The notes beneath the pieces are model-generated. The model saw nothing but the letters and a program-made list of their open reading frames with translations. It was not told the origin of the DNA and made no database searches. This document shows, piece after piece, positions 36,174 to 47,030 of a stretch of DNA of 64,000 nt. The stretch is taken from the NCBI GenBank assembly GCA_030432755.1, contig JAUILZ010000009.1, positions 1-64,000 of the forward strand. The letters are read 5' to 3'. The DNA is from Gammaproteobacteria bacterium (GTDB lineage Bacteria > Pseudomonadota > Gammaproteobacteria > Arenicellales > Poriferihabitantaceae). Positions within the stretch are counted from its first letter, which is position 1; each line of letters starts with the position of its first letter. A program made the position numbers and the translations under genes.

Positions 36174-36240
36174 GGGCGAAAAAAAAGGCGACCGGGGTAA
36201 GGCCGCCTGATCCCGTTACACCGGGAGGCTCGGGATATCC
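36174..36240 (-). ncRNA. Candidate small RNA or structured 3' end with intrinsic terminator
   Basis: Read on the minus strand, ATCCCG...CGGGAT form a 6-bp hairpin whose loop contains CCTCCC, followed at once by GGCGGCC/GGTCGCC (7-bp stem with one G-U) and a run of eight T, a textbook Rho-independent terminator. An anti-Shine-Dalgarno loop next to a terminator is typical of trans-acting small RNAs. It could also simply be the 3' end of the class V aminotransferase mRNA, which stops about 200 bases upstream. Confidence 0.45.
36179..36210 (-). terminator. Rho-independent terminator (minus strand)
   Basis: GGCGGCC-7 bases-GGTCGCC followed by eight T on the minus strand. It ends transcription coming from the aminotransferase gene at 36438 or from a small RNA between. 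Confidence 0.75.
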
Positions 36241-36437
36241 AATAAGCATCAGCGGTGCTACCGGCCTGTGGCAGAGCAACCGGCAACAACGAAGAGCATT
36301 CTCCCGGAAACGCATGACAGCCCCGTGACACGCAGGTTTCATGTCAGGAACAATTGATCCGAACTGATCGAGATAATAGATCTAAATTATTGAAATAAAT
36401 ACTATTTAAGCGAGACACGCAGCGTTGGCAGTAGCGA
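36211..36437. other. Non-coding region with AT-rich island
   Basis: This is most of the 289-bp gap between the SDR and class V aminotransferase genes. Bases 36349-36413 are strikingly AT-rich (AGATCTAAATTATTGAAAT and similar) against the GC-rich surroundings, and could hold a minus-strand promoter for the candidate small RNA. No coding frame is convincing. Confidence 0.5.
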
Positions 36438-37649
36438 TCAGCCCGAGCCGTCGAATATATAGGCATCGAGCGTGCTTTCGAGCGCCGCCACGCCGGCGGG
36501 GATATCGACATTCACCCCGAGCGCGAACAGCGAGGCGCCGAGGGCGTGCAGCGTGCGGAAGATATGATGCGACCGGCTCTGCTCTCCCATCTGGCCGATG
36601 CGGACGATGTTGAGGCCGAAGGATCCGGAGATTTCCACCCGGTGCACTTTCGACATGTGCGCCAGCAGGCGGCGTGACTCCACACCTTCCGGCACGTTGA
36701 TCCCGATCACGGAATTGAGCCGCGCCTCGGGACGGGTATAGAGCTCGAGCCCCATGCTCTCGATGCCGGACTGGAGCGCGGTGGAACAGCGCAGGTGGCG
36801 TTCGAATCGAAGTTCCAGGGTCTCACGGCAGATCAGCCGTAGCGCCTCGTGCAGCGCGAGCACGCCGGACACCGGGGCGGTGTAATGGTAGGACTTCTCG
36901 TTCCAGAAGTTGTTCGCCAGTACCGCGTCGAGACACCAGTGGCGAAGGCGTTCCTGCTGCGCGGTAATGTGGTCCCAGGCCCGTTCCGAGAACGCCACCA
37001 GCGACACGCCGGGTATCGAGGCGAGCCCCTTCTGCCCACCGGTGATTACCGCGTCCACGCACCAGTCGTCCATGGAGAACGGCATCGTGCTCAGGGTGCA
37101 GACCGCGTCGACGATGACGAGGCAGTCGCGCTCACGCGCAATCTTCGCAATCTCCGGCAGATGTCGATTCAGCACTGTATTGGAGGTTTCTCCCTGCACC
37201 AGCGTGAGCACTTCCGGGCGATGCGTTTCAATCAGTTCCCGCACCCGTTGTGGATCGGCAGTCTGGCCGTCGGGCACATTCTTGCGTACCACGTCCGCGG
37301 AAACCCGCTCCGCCATCTCCGCCAGGCGGTTGCTGAAGAAGCCGTTACAGATGGCGAGCACCTTCATGCCCGGGCGGACGATGTTCACCACCGCCATCTC
37401 CATCGCCGCCGAGCCCGGGCCCGCGACGCCGAGGATGCGCGAGGTACGGGTCTGGAAGACGTAGCGCGACATCGTCTTCACCTGCTCGATCACCTGGTTC
37501 ATGGTGTCCCCGAGGTGATTGATGACGATGGAGTTGGCCTGGGCCACGCGGTGCGGAATCGGCACCGGACCCGCGCCCATCATCAGCAGGGGTTCATCCG
37601 GCAGGATATTGTCGAGGGGCACGAGCCCGTCGGGAACGGCGACTGGCAT
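36438..37649 (-). CDS. Class V aminotransferase (alanine/serine-glyoxylate type)
   Basis: A 403-residue PLP enzyme of aminotransferase class V. The Schiff-base lysine is in ITGGQKGLASIPG and the pyridine-ring Asp in LVIVDAVCTLSTMP; GAGPVPIPHRV at the N-terminus is the substrate-binding GPGP-like start of alanine/serine-glyoxylate and 2-aminoethylphosphonate transaminases. The start MPVAVPDGL at 37649 is preferred to 37787 because upstream residues look non-coding. The donor amino acid is not certain. It is followed by the terminator at 36179. Confidence 0.88.
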   Translation of the reverse strand: MPVAVPDGLVPLDNILPDEPLLMMGAGPVPIPHRVAQANSIVINHLGDTMNQVIEQVKTMSRYVFQTRTSRILGVAGPGSAAMEMAVVNIVRPGMKVLAICNGFFSNRLAEMAERVSADVVRKNVPDGQTADPQRVRELIETHRPEVLTLVQGETSNTVLNRHLPEIAKIARERDCLVIVDAVCTLSTMPFSMDDWCVDAVITGGQKGLASIPGVSLVAFSERAWDHITAQQERLRHWCLDAVLANNFWNEKSYHYTAPVSGVLALHEALRLICRETLELRFERHLRCSTALQSGIESMGLELYTRPEARLNSVIGINVPEGVESRRLLAHMSKVHRVEISGSFGLNIVRIGQMGEQSRSHHIFRTLHALGASLFALGVNVDIPAGVAALESTLDAYIFDGSG

Positions 37650-37740
37650 GTTCCGGTCGTGAGTGGACAATGAAATACGCGCGTGGAGTTTAGGGAATCC
37701 GGTGGTCGAGCGGCAATAGCGTGGCGAACGCTTCCCGGGT

Positions 37741-38190
37741 TCAGCAGTCGATGGTGAAGGTTGCCGCGCCGAGCACCGCACCATCACTGATCACTTCCAC
37801 CATCCAGTTACCGGCGAAGGGACTCTTTTCGTCAGAGGTGGGTGTACTGGCCGATTCGGGGACCACGGCAATGGACGAGGTGAGGTAGGCGATCCAGTTG
37901 TTCCGCGGTACGTCCAGCCGGCCTCGCTGGTTCTTTCTCTCCACGCCGTTCGGATCGAGCCAGCGCGCGGTCATCTCGTGGGAGCCGATGGACAGTCCCT
38001 CGACCGCGATCACTGCGTGCACCGCCTCGCCGCAGCCGTATCGATCGCGGATATCCACCGGATCCACCCGGCTCTCCACCTGGTTGATGCCGGCGGCAAA
38101 CACGATATGGGCGCTCGGCGCGGCGGGTTCCTGGGCATTGGCCGCGCCAGGCTGGAAAGCGACAAGGAGAATGGCGAAAAGTAGTCGCAT
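37741..38190 (-). CDS. Small secreted protein of unknown function
   Basis: A 149-residue exported protein. The signal peptide MRLLFAILLVAFQPGAANA is cleaved before QEPAAPS. The mature chain has Cys in RYGCGEAVHAV and at the very end (TFTIDC), which could form a disulfide that closes a beta-sandwich; GSHEMTARWLDPNGVE and GNWMVEVISDGAVLG resemble immunoglobulin-like strands. The start at 38190 is taken from the signal peptide; an upstream ATG at 38232 precedes a His/Ser stretch. Family not recognised. It is transcribed divergently from malic enzyme and 91 bp upstream of the class V aminotransferase. Confidence 0.65.
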   Translation of the reverse strand: MRLLFAILLVAFQPGAANAQEPAAPSAHIVFAAGINQVESRVDPVDIRDRYGCGEAVHAVIAVEGLSIGSHEMTARWLDPNGVERKNQRGRLDVPRNNWIAYLTSSIAVVPESASTPTSDEKSPFAGNWMVEVISDGAVLGAATFTIDC

Positions 38191-38396
38191 GGGAGGCTTC
38201 CTGCTGGATGATCCATTCAAGTGATGGTGCACAAAGTTTACCGGAAATGCTCCCGTCTTCGCCTGTCTGCAAGGACGCAGCAGCCGTGACCTGTCCCGCG
38301 TCTTCGGCGATAATCATTGCAATCGACCTCAAAAACCTGCTCCCGGCTCCCGCGAGGCGAACGCAGGCAACAACAAGCCACATCTTCCACGCATCC

Positions 38397-40685
<2,289 letters not shown>

Positions 40686-40695
40686 TCTCCTGCCG

Positions 40696-42288
40696 ATGAC
40701 AACCGCGCTCAAATCCCTGGATGTTTCCCTGGTGGACGGGGAGAACAATCCCGTCACCCTGTCCGTCGCCTATACGCTGCGCGGCCGCGACATACTCGAC
40801 GGCGCGGTGCAGGCGATCCTGGAACGCCACGGAGAGAACACCCTGCTGCTGCCCCTGTCGGCGCGTTCCGGCGGTGGTGGCATCTTCCAGGTCGATGTGC
40901 CGGAAGGCTGCACCGTGGCGGGAGTATCCCTGGAGCCGGCGAACACGCCTTCGATACGCAGCGCGGAGGACGTAGATGTCACCACCCTCGGCCTGCACGA
41001 TATCGTGATCTGCGCGGATCGCGGCGAAGTTCTCGTCGGCGCCGCGATCACCCTGGACCAGATCAACCGCGCGCTCGCGGATACGTTGAACTCGTCCTAC
41101 AAGGTGCTCGGCGCCGACCTCACCAGCTACACCTATGCGCAGTCCGGGGCGACCTTCATGACCGGCGGCATGGGGCCGCAGCGGCGCTACTTCTCCGACA
41201 GCGTCACCGAGGTCGCGCTCTGCGATGGCACGGGGATCCGTTCGATCTCCGGCGAGTCGCTCGCAGGATACGCCGGCACCTATGGCTGGACCGGCCTGGT
41301 GAGCGCGCTGCGCTGCCGCTACGTGCGTGTGCCAGCCGGGGAGATCGCATTCGCCCTGCCGGTGGACTCCGCGCCCGCCGCGCTCGGCGCGTTGCTTTCG
41401 CATCTCGCGCCCTGGTGCTTCCTCGATGAAACTGGCGGAACGCTGGTCAACCGGACCGGCGGCGAGGACATCGTCCTCGGCATCGAACACGTCACCCTGG
41501 ACGCGATGGGCCCGATGCTCGCCACCGGCGTGGACAACGCGGTCAATCGCCGCGCCACCGTTCTCGCGGAAAAATGCAGGGCCGCCGGTTGTGACGGCCT
41601 GGTGTTTATCAACGCGCATTCGCAACAGCAGGCCGACGAGTTCCTGTTCTCCCTGGTGGACGATCCCGATGGCGACAGCCTGACCATCGCCGGTATCGAT
41701 CTCGAACACAGCGAGGTGTTCAACGATCCCGAGGAAATGCGGGCCGTGCGCGAGGGCATCCCATACGCCGCGCGCAACCAGGCGCCGCGCGGGCGATACG
41801 GATTCAAGGGACATACCGACGCGACCATCCGACTGGACCCGGACCATGCCGGCGACAACATGGAAGCGTTGTGGCGCATCAACCGTGAGTATGTTTTCGC
41901 CCTCGCTAAATTCTTCGAAGCCAACGACGGTGTCAACGGGCAGATCCTCGTCTACGGCCACATGAATCCCTGGGGCGTCGATCCCCACAATCGTCTCACC
42001 CTTGCCTGCGATGAACGCGCGGATTTCGAACGTGCTGTAGCGTTTACCCATGATCGTACCAACCACTTTTACCGCGAACTCGACCGGCTCTGCCGCGACC
42101 AGAGCATTCGATTCGTCGGTGGAGAGAAAGGGGCGGGCAGCGAGCGCGAGATGTTTGCCGCGTTCCCCGATCCGGCCGACGCGCCCACCAACCTGGTAAT
42201 CAAGTACGAGCGCCAGCAACGGGAGATCCTGGCCGCGCCGCGCTGCTTCAGCTGGCGCGCCCTGCCGCCTTACGGGAACACACACTGA
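40696..42288 (+). CDS. FAD-linked oxidase-like protein (PCMH/GlcD type), unusual
   Basis: A 530-residue protein. The middle part has DIVICADRGEVLVGAAITL, LGADLTSYTYAQSGATFMTGGMG and YFSDSVTEVALCDG, which follow the order of the FAD-binding PCMH fold, and the end has VYGHMNPWGVDPHNRL, reminiscent of the GH(I/V)GDGNLH motif of D-lactate/glycolate dehydrogenases. The usual flavin-loop motif PGGGTS is not seen, so the binding mode may be atypical. It begins 10 bp after maeB and 134 bp before the second dimethylglycine-dehydrogenase-like gene, so it may belong to a catabolic operon. Family assignment is tentative. Confidence 0.6.
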   Translation: MTTALKSLDVSLVDGENNPVTLSVAYTLRGRDILDGAVQAILERHGENTLLLPLSARSGGGGIFQVDVPEGCTVAGVSLEPANTPSIRSAEDVDVTTLGLHDIVICADRGEVLVGAAITLDQINRALADTLNSSYKVLGADLTSYTYAQSGATFMTGGMGPQRRYFSDSVTEVALCDGTGIRSISGESLAGYAGTYGWTGLVSALRCRYVRVPAGEIAFALPVDSAPAALGALLSHLAPWCFLDETGGTLVNRTGGEDIVLGIEHVTLDAMGPMLATGVDNAVNRRATVLAEKCRAAGCDGLVFINAHSQQQADEFLFSLVDDPDGDSLTIAGIDLEHSEVFNDPEEMRAVREGIPYAARNQAPRGRYGFKGHTDATIRLDPDHAGDNMEALWRINREYVFALAKFFEANDGVNGQILVYGHMNPWGVDPHNRLTLACDERADFERAVAFTHDRTNHFYRELDRLCRDQSIRFVGGEKGAGSEREMFAAFPDPADAPTNLVIKYERQQREILAAPRCFSWRALPPYGNTH

Positions 42289-42422
42289 TTCCGGCGGTCG
42301 GGCCGGGATTTGAAACAGAATCCGGCTGCCGATCGCGAAACCCTGTGTCGCAACCCGCTCTTGCCTCGACGGCCGGGCGCCGATAGTCTGTTCCGACGGA
42401 TCCACCGCGGAGGTATTTTCCC

Positions 42423-44834
42423 ATGCAGCATTTCCGGGTCGCCGTGATCGGCGGCGGCGTCGTCGGCGCGTCGGTGCTCTATCACCTCGCGAAGCTGGGC
42501 TGGACGGATGTCTGCCTGGTGGAGCGGGACGTTCTCACCGCGGGCTCCTCCTGGCATGCCGCCGGCGGCATCCACGCGCTCAATGCCGATCCCAACATGG
42601 CGGCGCTGCAGGCCTATACCATCGATCTCCTCTCGGAGGTCGAGGCGGAGTCGGGTCAGGACATCAACCTGCACATGACCGGCGGCATCACGGTGGCCTC
42701 CGCGCCCGCGCGCTGGGAATGGCTGCAATCCGCCTACCGCATCTTCCAGACCATCGGCATCGAGGACTGCCACCTCATGACGCCGGAGGAGATCCGGGAA
42801 AAATGCCCGATCATGGATGTCACCGGCGTCATCGGCGGGCTGTGGGCGGATCGCGAAGGCTATATCGACACCACCGGCACGGTACATGCATACGCCGGCG
42901 CGGCGAAGAAGCGCGGCGCCACCGTGATCGAGCACAAGCGGGTACTCGAACTGAAGCAGCGTCCCGACCATAGCTGGGAGCTGATCACGGAGAACGGCGT
43001 CATCCACGCAGAACACGTGGTCAATGCCGGCGGCCTGTGGGCGAAGCAGGTGGGTCGCATGGTGGGGCTCGACCTGCCGCTGTCGCCGCTGTCCCATCAC
43101 TACCTCGTCACGGAAACCATCCCCGAGGTCGCGGCTCTGGACTTCGAGGTGCCGATGACGGTGGACCTCGAGGGCTTCACCTACATGCGCCAGGACCAGC
43201 AGGGCATCCTCATCGGCATCTACGAGGTCGATCACCAGCACTGGCAGATCGACGGCGCGCCCTGGGACTACGGCATCGAACTCCTGCAGGAAGACATCGA
43301 CCGCATCTCCGGTGAACTGGAGATGGCCTACCACCGCTACCCGGTACTACAGCGGGTGGGCATCCGCAACTGGGTGAACGGCGCCTTCACCTTCTCGCCG
43401 GATGGCAATCCGCTGGTGGGCCCGGCGCCCGGGGTAAAGAACTACTGGCTCGCCTGCGCGGTGATGGCGGGCTTCCTCCAGGGCGGCGGTGTCGGCAAGA
43501 CCCTCGCCGAGTGGATGATTCACGGCGAGACCGAGGCGGACGCCTGGCCCATGGACATCGCGCGCTACGGCGACTTCGCTTCCAACCGCGAGTACATCCG
43601 CCAGACCACGGGGCAGTTCTACTCGCGCCGCTTCGTCATGACCTATCCCAACGAGCAGCTTCCCGCGGGCAGGCCGCTGAAGCGCGCACCGGCCTGGAGC
43701 GCAATGGACGCCGCGGGCGCGCGCTGGGGCGTGTCCTGGGGGCTCGAAGTGCCACTTCTGTTCGGCTCCGAGGGATTCAGCGAGACACCAACCCTCAAGC
43801 GATCCAATGCCTTCCCCATCGTCGCGGAGGAATGCCGCGCGGTGCGCGAGGCGGTGGGTCTCCTCGACATAACGGGGTTTTCCCGCTACGCGGTCAGCGG
43901 GGCAGACGCAGAGACCTGGCTCGACTATGTGCTTGCGGGAAAGCTGCCCACGCCCGGGCGCGCCCGGTTGGCTCCCATGCTCGCGCCGAGCGGGCGACTC
44001 CAGGGGGATCTCACGGTACTCAACTGGGGCGATGGCCAGTGGTGGATCATGGGTTCCTACTACCTGCGCCAGTGGCACATGCGCTGGTTCCGGGAACATG
44101 TCGGCGAGGGCGAGCAAGTCACGGTGCAGGACATCTCCGACCAGTGGTGCGGATTCTCCATTTCCGGCCCCAATGCGCGCAAGGTGCTTGCCTCGCTCAC
44201 TCACGCGGACGTCGACGCCCTGCCCTTCCTCGGCTGTACGATGATGGACGTTGGCCTGGTGCGCGCGCGGGTGGCGCGCATGTCGGTGATGGGTGAACTT
44301 GGCTATGAGATCAATTGCCATGCCGCCGACCACATCACCCTGCGCGAGACACTGCTCGCCGCCGGCGCGGAACATGGCATGCGCGAGGTCGGCTACTATG
44401 CGCTGAACTCGCTTCGCCTGGAGAAGAGCTTCGGCATCTGGTCAAAGGAGTTCACCCAGGGCTATACCCCGGGAGAGACCGGCCTCGACCGCTGGATCGC
44501 CTTCGACAAGGGCGATTTCATCGGCTGCCAGGCGGCGGTCAGGGAGCGCGATGGCGAGGGCCCGGGGCGGCGTCTTGTCACGCTGGCGGTGGATTCCGCG
44601 GATGCGGATGCCACGGGTTACGAACCGGTCTGGTCGGATGGCCGGCGGGTCGGATTCATCACCTCGGGTGGCTATGGCCACACGCTGCGGAAGAGTCTGG
44701 CCATGGCATTGGTCGAACCGGAATTCGCAACGCCCGGCACTTCCCTTCGAACCCATATCGTCGGCGTCGAGTGCGGCGCCGAAGTGCTTTCGTCCTCGCC
44801 CTGGGATCCCGACGGCGAACGGCTGCGGAGTTGA
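42423..44834 (+). CDS. Dimethylglycine/sarcosine dehydrogenase-like FAD protein with GcvT domain (copy B)
   Basis: An 803-residue enzyme of the same layout as the one at 20247: FAD motif VAVIGGGVVGASVLYHL (residue ~6), the SSWHAAGG segment near the covalent-FAD His, DAO-type end (FTFSPDGNPLVGPAPG), and a C-terminal GcvT-like tetrahydrofolate domain (GELGYEINCH, LRLEKSFGIWSKEF). It differs enough from copy A that they are old paralogues with probably different N-methyl substrates. The MttB-like gene starts three bases after its stop, a pairing that suggests demethylation of a methylated amine. Confidence 0.88.
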   Translation: MQHFRVAVIGGGVVGASVLYHLAKLGWTDVCLVERDVLTAGSSWHAAGGIHALNADPNMAALQAYTIDLLSEVEAESGQDINLHMTGGITVASAPARWEWLQSAYRIFQTIGIEDCHLMTPEEIREKCPIMDVTGVIGGLWADREGYIDTTGTVHAYAGAAKKRGATVIEHKRVLELKQRPDHSWELITENGVIHAEHVVNAGGLWAKQVGRMVGLDLPLSPLSHHYLVTETIPEVAALDFEVPMTVDLEGFTYMRQDQQGILIGIYEVDHQHWQIDGAPWDYGIELLQEDIDRISGELEMAYHRYPVLQRVGIRNWVNGAFTFSPDGNPLVGPAPGVKNYWLACAVMAGFLQGGGVGKTLAEWMIHGETEADAWPMDIARYGDFASNREYIRQTTGQFYSRRFVMTYPNEQLPAGRPLKRAPAWSAMDAAGARWGVSWGLEVPLLFGSEGFSETPTLKRSNAFPIVAEECRAVREAVGLLDITGFSRYAVSGADAETWLDYVLAGKLPTPGRARLAPMLAPSGRLQGDLTVLNWGDGQWWIMGSYYLRQWHMRWFREHVGEGEQVTVQDISDQWCGFSISGPNARKVLASLTHADVDALPFLGCTMMDVGLVRARVARMSVMGELGYEINCHAADHITLRETLLAAGAEHGMREVGYYALNSLRLEKSFGIWSKEFTQGYTPGETGLDRWIAFDKGDFIGCQAAVRERDGEGPGRRLVTLAVDSADADATGYEPVWSDGRRVGFITSGGYGHTLRKSLAMALVEPEFATPGTSLRTHIVGVECGAEVLSSSPWDPDGERLRS

Positions 44835-44837
44835 TCG

Positions 44838-46412
44838 ATGAACGATGAATTGAGTGGTTCAGCCAGCGCGCGCGGACAACGCAGGGGGGGCGGCCGCAGC
44901 GCGCGCCGGGCGCAGGCGCTGGAATCGGCCGATCCGCGCGCGATCGATTATCACAACCTCGCCAACCCGTTTACGCCACAGACCGTGTTCTCCGACGATG
45001 CGGTCGCCGCGATCCACCACAACGCACTGCGCATACTGCAGGAACTCGGCATCCGCGTCCTCCTGCCCGAGGCGCGCGAGATATTGCGCGACGCCGGCGC
45101 GCTGGTGGACGAGGACAGCCTGATGGTGCGTATCGGCGCCGATATCGTGGATGCCGCGGTGGCGAGCGCGCCGCGTTCGTTCACCGTGCGCGGCTATACC
45201 ACTGCGAAGGACCTGCTGCTTACCCCGGGACGCGTCAGTTTCAAAGCCGGCGCCGGCTGCCCCAACGTCTTCGACCGCGAGCGCGGCCGCCGTCCGGGCG
45301 ATCTCGATGCCTTCACCGAGATCATGAAGCTGACGCAGTGCTTCGATGCCTTGCAGATGCAGGGCGCGTCGCTGGAACCCCAGGACGTACCGGTGCACCT
45401 GCGCCACTATGCAACCCTGCGGGTTCAGCTGACCATCGGCGACAAGGCCCCCTGGGTATTCTGCCGCGGCCGCTCCCAGGTGGCGGACGCCTTCGAGATG
45501 ATCCGCATCATGCACGGCATCGACACGGAAACCTTTGAAGCCGAGCCGCGCTGCACCACGGTGGTCAATACCAATTCACCGAGGCAGGTCGACAATCCCA
45601 TGGCCCAGGGCATCATCGACTTCGCCCGTGCCGGGCAGGTCTGCATGATCACGCCGTTTTGCCTGCTGGGTGCGATGGCGCCGGTCACCGTGGCCGGCGC
45701 GCTCAGCCTGCAACACGCCGAGGGGTTGGCGGGTATCACACTCAGCCAGTTGAGCCGTCCGGGCGCGCCGGTGCTGTATGGCAACTTCGCCTCCAACGTC
45801 GACATGAAGTCCGGCTCGCCCACCTTCGGCACGCCGGAACACATCAAGGCCACCCTTGGCTCCGGCCAGCTGGCGCGCTACCTCGGCTTGCCCTGGCGAT
45901 CCTCCATCGGCAGCGGCGCCAATGTCGCCGACGCCCAGGCAGCCCACGAGACCGAGCTCAGCGGCTGGGCGGCGATGCTCGCAGGCGCCACCGCGATCAT
46001 GCACAGCGCCGGCTGGCTCGAAGGCGGCCTCACCTTCGGTTACGAGAAGATGATCACCGACCTCGAGATGGTGCAGACCTTTGCCGAACTCTGTCATGGC
46101 ACCACCGTGGACGACGCGGAGATGGCCTTCGACGCCATTGACGAAGTGCAACCGGGCGGGCATTTCTTCGCCGCCGGTCACACCATGGAGCGCTACCGCA
46201 ATGCCTTCTACGAACCCCTGGTTGCCGACCGCTCCAACCATGGCCAATGGATCGAGAGTGGCAGCCTCACCGCCGACCAGCGCGCCACCGGTATCTGGCG
46301 TGGGCTGCTGGATAATTTCGAGGCGCCGGCGCGCGATCCCGCGCGGCTGGAGGAACTGGAGGCGTTTATCAAGCGCCGCAGCGCGGAAGGAGGTGCGCCG
46401 CCGCTGAGCTGA
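44838..46412 (+). CDS. MttB/trimethylamine methyltransferase family protein without pyrrolysine
   Basis: A 524-residue protein of the MttB family. Blocks LQELGIRVLLPEAREILRDAGA at the N-terminus, KAGAGCPNVFDRERG, NTNSPRQVDNPMAQGI and GATAIMHSAGWLEGGLTFGYEKMITDLEM at the C-terminus follow the family. The frame has no internal TAG, so it belongs to the non-pyrrolysine branch, whose studied members demethylate glycine betaine or other quaternary amines to a corrinoid protein. It is three bases after the dimethylglycine-dehydrogenase-like gene and surely in its operon. No corrinoid (MttC-like) gene or methyltransferase partner is in the window. Confidence 0.85.
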   Translation: MNDELSGSASARGQRRGGGRSARRAQALESADPRAIDYHNLANPFTPQTVFSDDAVAAIHHNALRILQELGIRVLLPEAREILRDAGALVDEDSLMVRIGADIVDAAVASAPRSFTVRGYTTAKDLLLTPGRVSFKAGAGCPNVFDRERGRRPGDLDAFTEIMKLTQCFDALQMQGASLEPQDVPVHLRHYATLRVQLTIGDKAPWVFCRGRSQVADAFEMIRIMHGIDTETFEAEPRCTTVVNTNSPRQVDNPMAQGIIDFARAGQVCMITPFCLLGAMAPVTVAGALSLQHAEGLAGITLSQLSRPGAPVLYGNFASNVDMKSGSPTFGTPEHIKATLGSGQLARYLGLPWRSSIGSGANVADAQAAHETELSGWAAMLAGATAIMHSAGWLEGGLTFGYEKMITDLEMVQTFAELCHGTTVDDAEMAFDAIDEVQPGGHFFAAGHTMERYRNAFYEPLVADRSNHGQWIESGSLTADQRATGIWRGLLDNFEAPARDPARLEELEAFIKRRSAEGGAPPLS

Positions 46413-46500
46413 ATCCCTGCGTTGTTGCGCTCATCGTAAAAGCAGTCGACTGTTGCATGGTAAGATGGTCACCAAAGCTGACTGGATACAGGAGGTCGTC

Positions 46501-46917
46501 ATGGTTCAGCAGATTCGAATGGTGTTCCCCACCCTGCTATTCCTCTTCGCCGTTTGTCTGCCCGGAAGCGCGGATGCCCAGGTCGTGGTCAAGCGCGCAA
46601 AATGCGCTAGCGCGGCGGAAGGTTACGGCACCGGGGTCTACCAGAACAGAACCGGATTTACCCAGTACGTGATGGTCCAGATCGTCAGGGAAAGCTGTCG
46701 ACCCAGGGGGCAAGCCGCAAACTTTCTCCTGAGAGAGACGAACTATGATGGGACTGTGAACTACGGTAACTCCTATGTACTGCCTCGCGCCGACCGGAAT
46801 ACCTGGGCCGTACAGCGGGGTATCGAAAACAACCGCGCGGCCCGTGTCCATTTCCAGACGATTCCCAGCGGCCAGCGGGTCAGCGGTACCTTCGATTATT
46901 TCGTTCAGGCGGACTGA
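46501..46917 (+). CDS. Small secreted protein of unknown function
   Basis: A 138-residue exported protein with a strong ribosome site (GGAGG five bases before ATG 46501) and a signal peptide that ends at ADAQ (residue ~27). The mature part has two Cys (RAKCASAAEG and RESCRPRG) likely in one disulfide, and beta-strand-rich text (TGFTQYVMVQIVRESC, VSGTFDYFVQAD). The family is not recognised; it resembles other single-domain periplasmic proteins in the window at 1204 and 37741 only in size and layout. Alone between the MttB-like gene and the antiporter. Confidence 0.65.
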   Translation: MVQQIRMVFPTLLFLFAVCLPGSADAQVVVKRAKCASAAEGYGTGVYQNRTGFTQYVMVQIVRESCRPRGQAANFLLRETNYDGTVNYGNSYVLPRADRNTWAVQRGIENNRAARVHFQTIPSGQRVSGTFDYFVQAD

Positions 46918-47030
46918 ACCCGGGTGTAATCTTCACGGCGATGACACGCTTCGCTGTATCGTAGAGTAAGCACTCACCGTCGGCTTCTGCATGCAGGCGC
47001 TGGACTTCGATTCAGCCGCAGGGGGTTAGA

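Noticed and set aside
44838..46412. Pyrrolysine-type MttB
   Set aside because: The 524-codon frame has no in-frame TAG, and no pyl genes are in the window.
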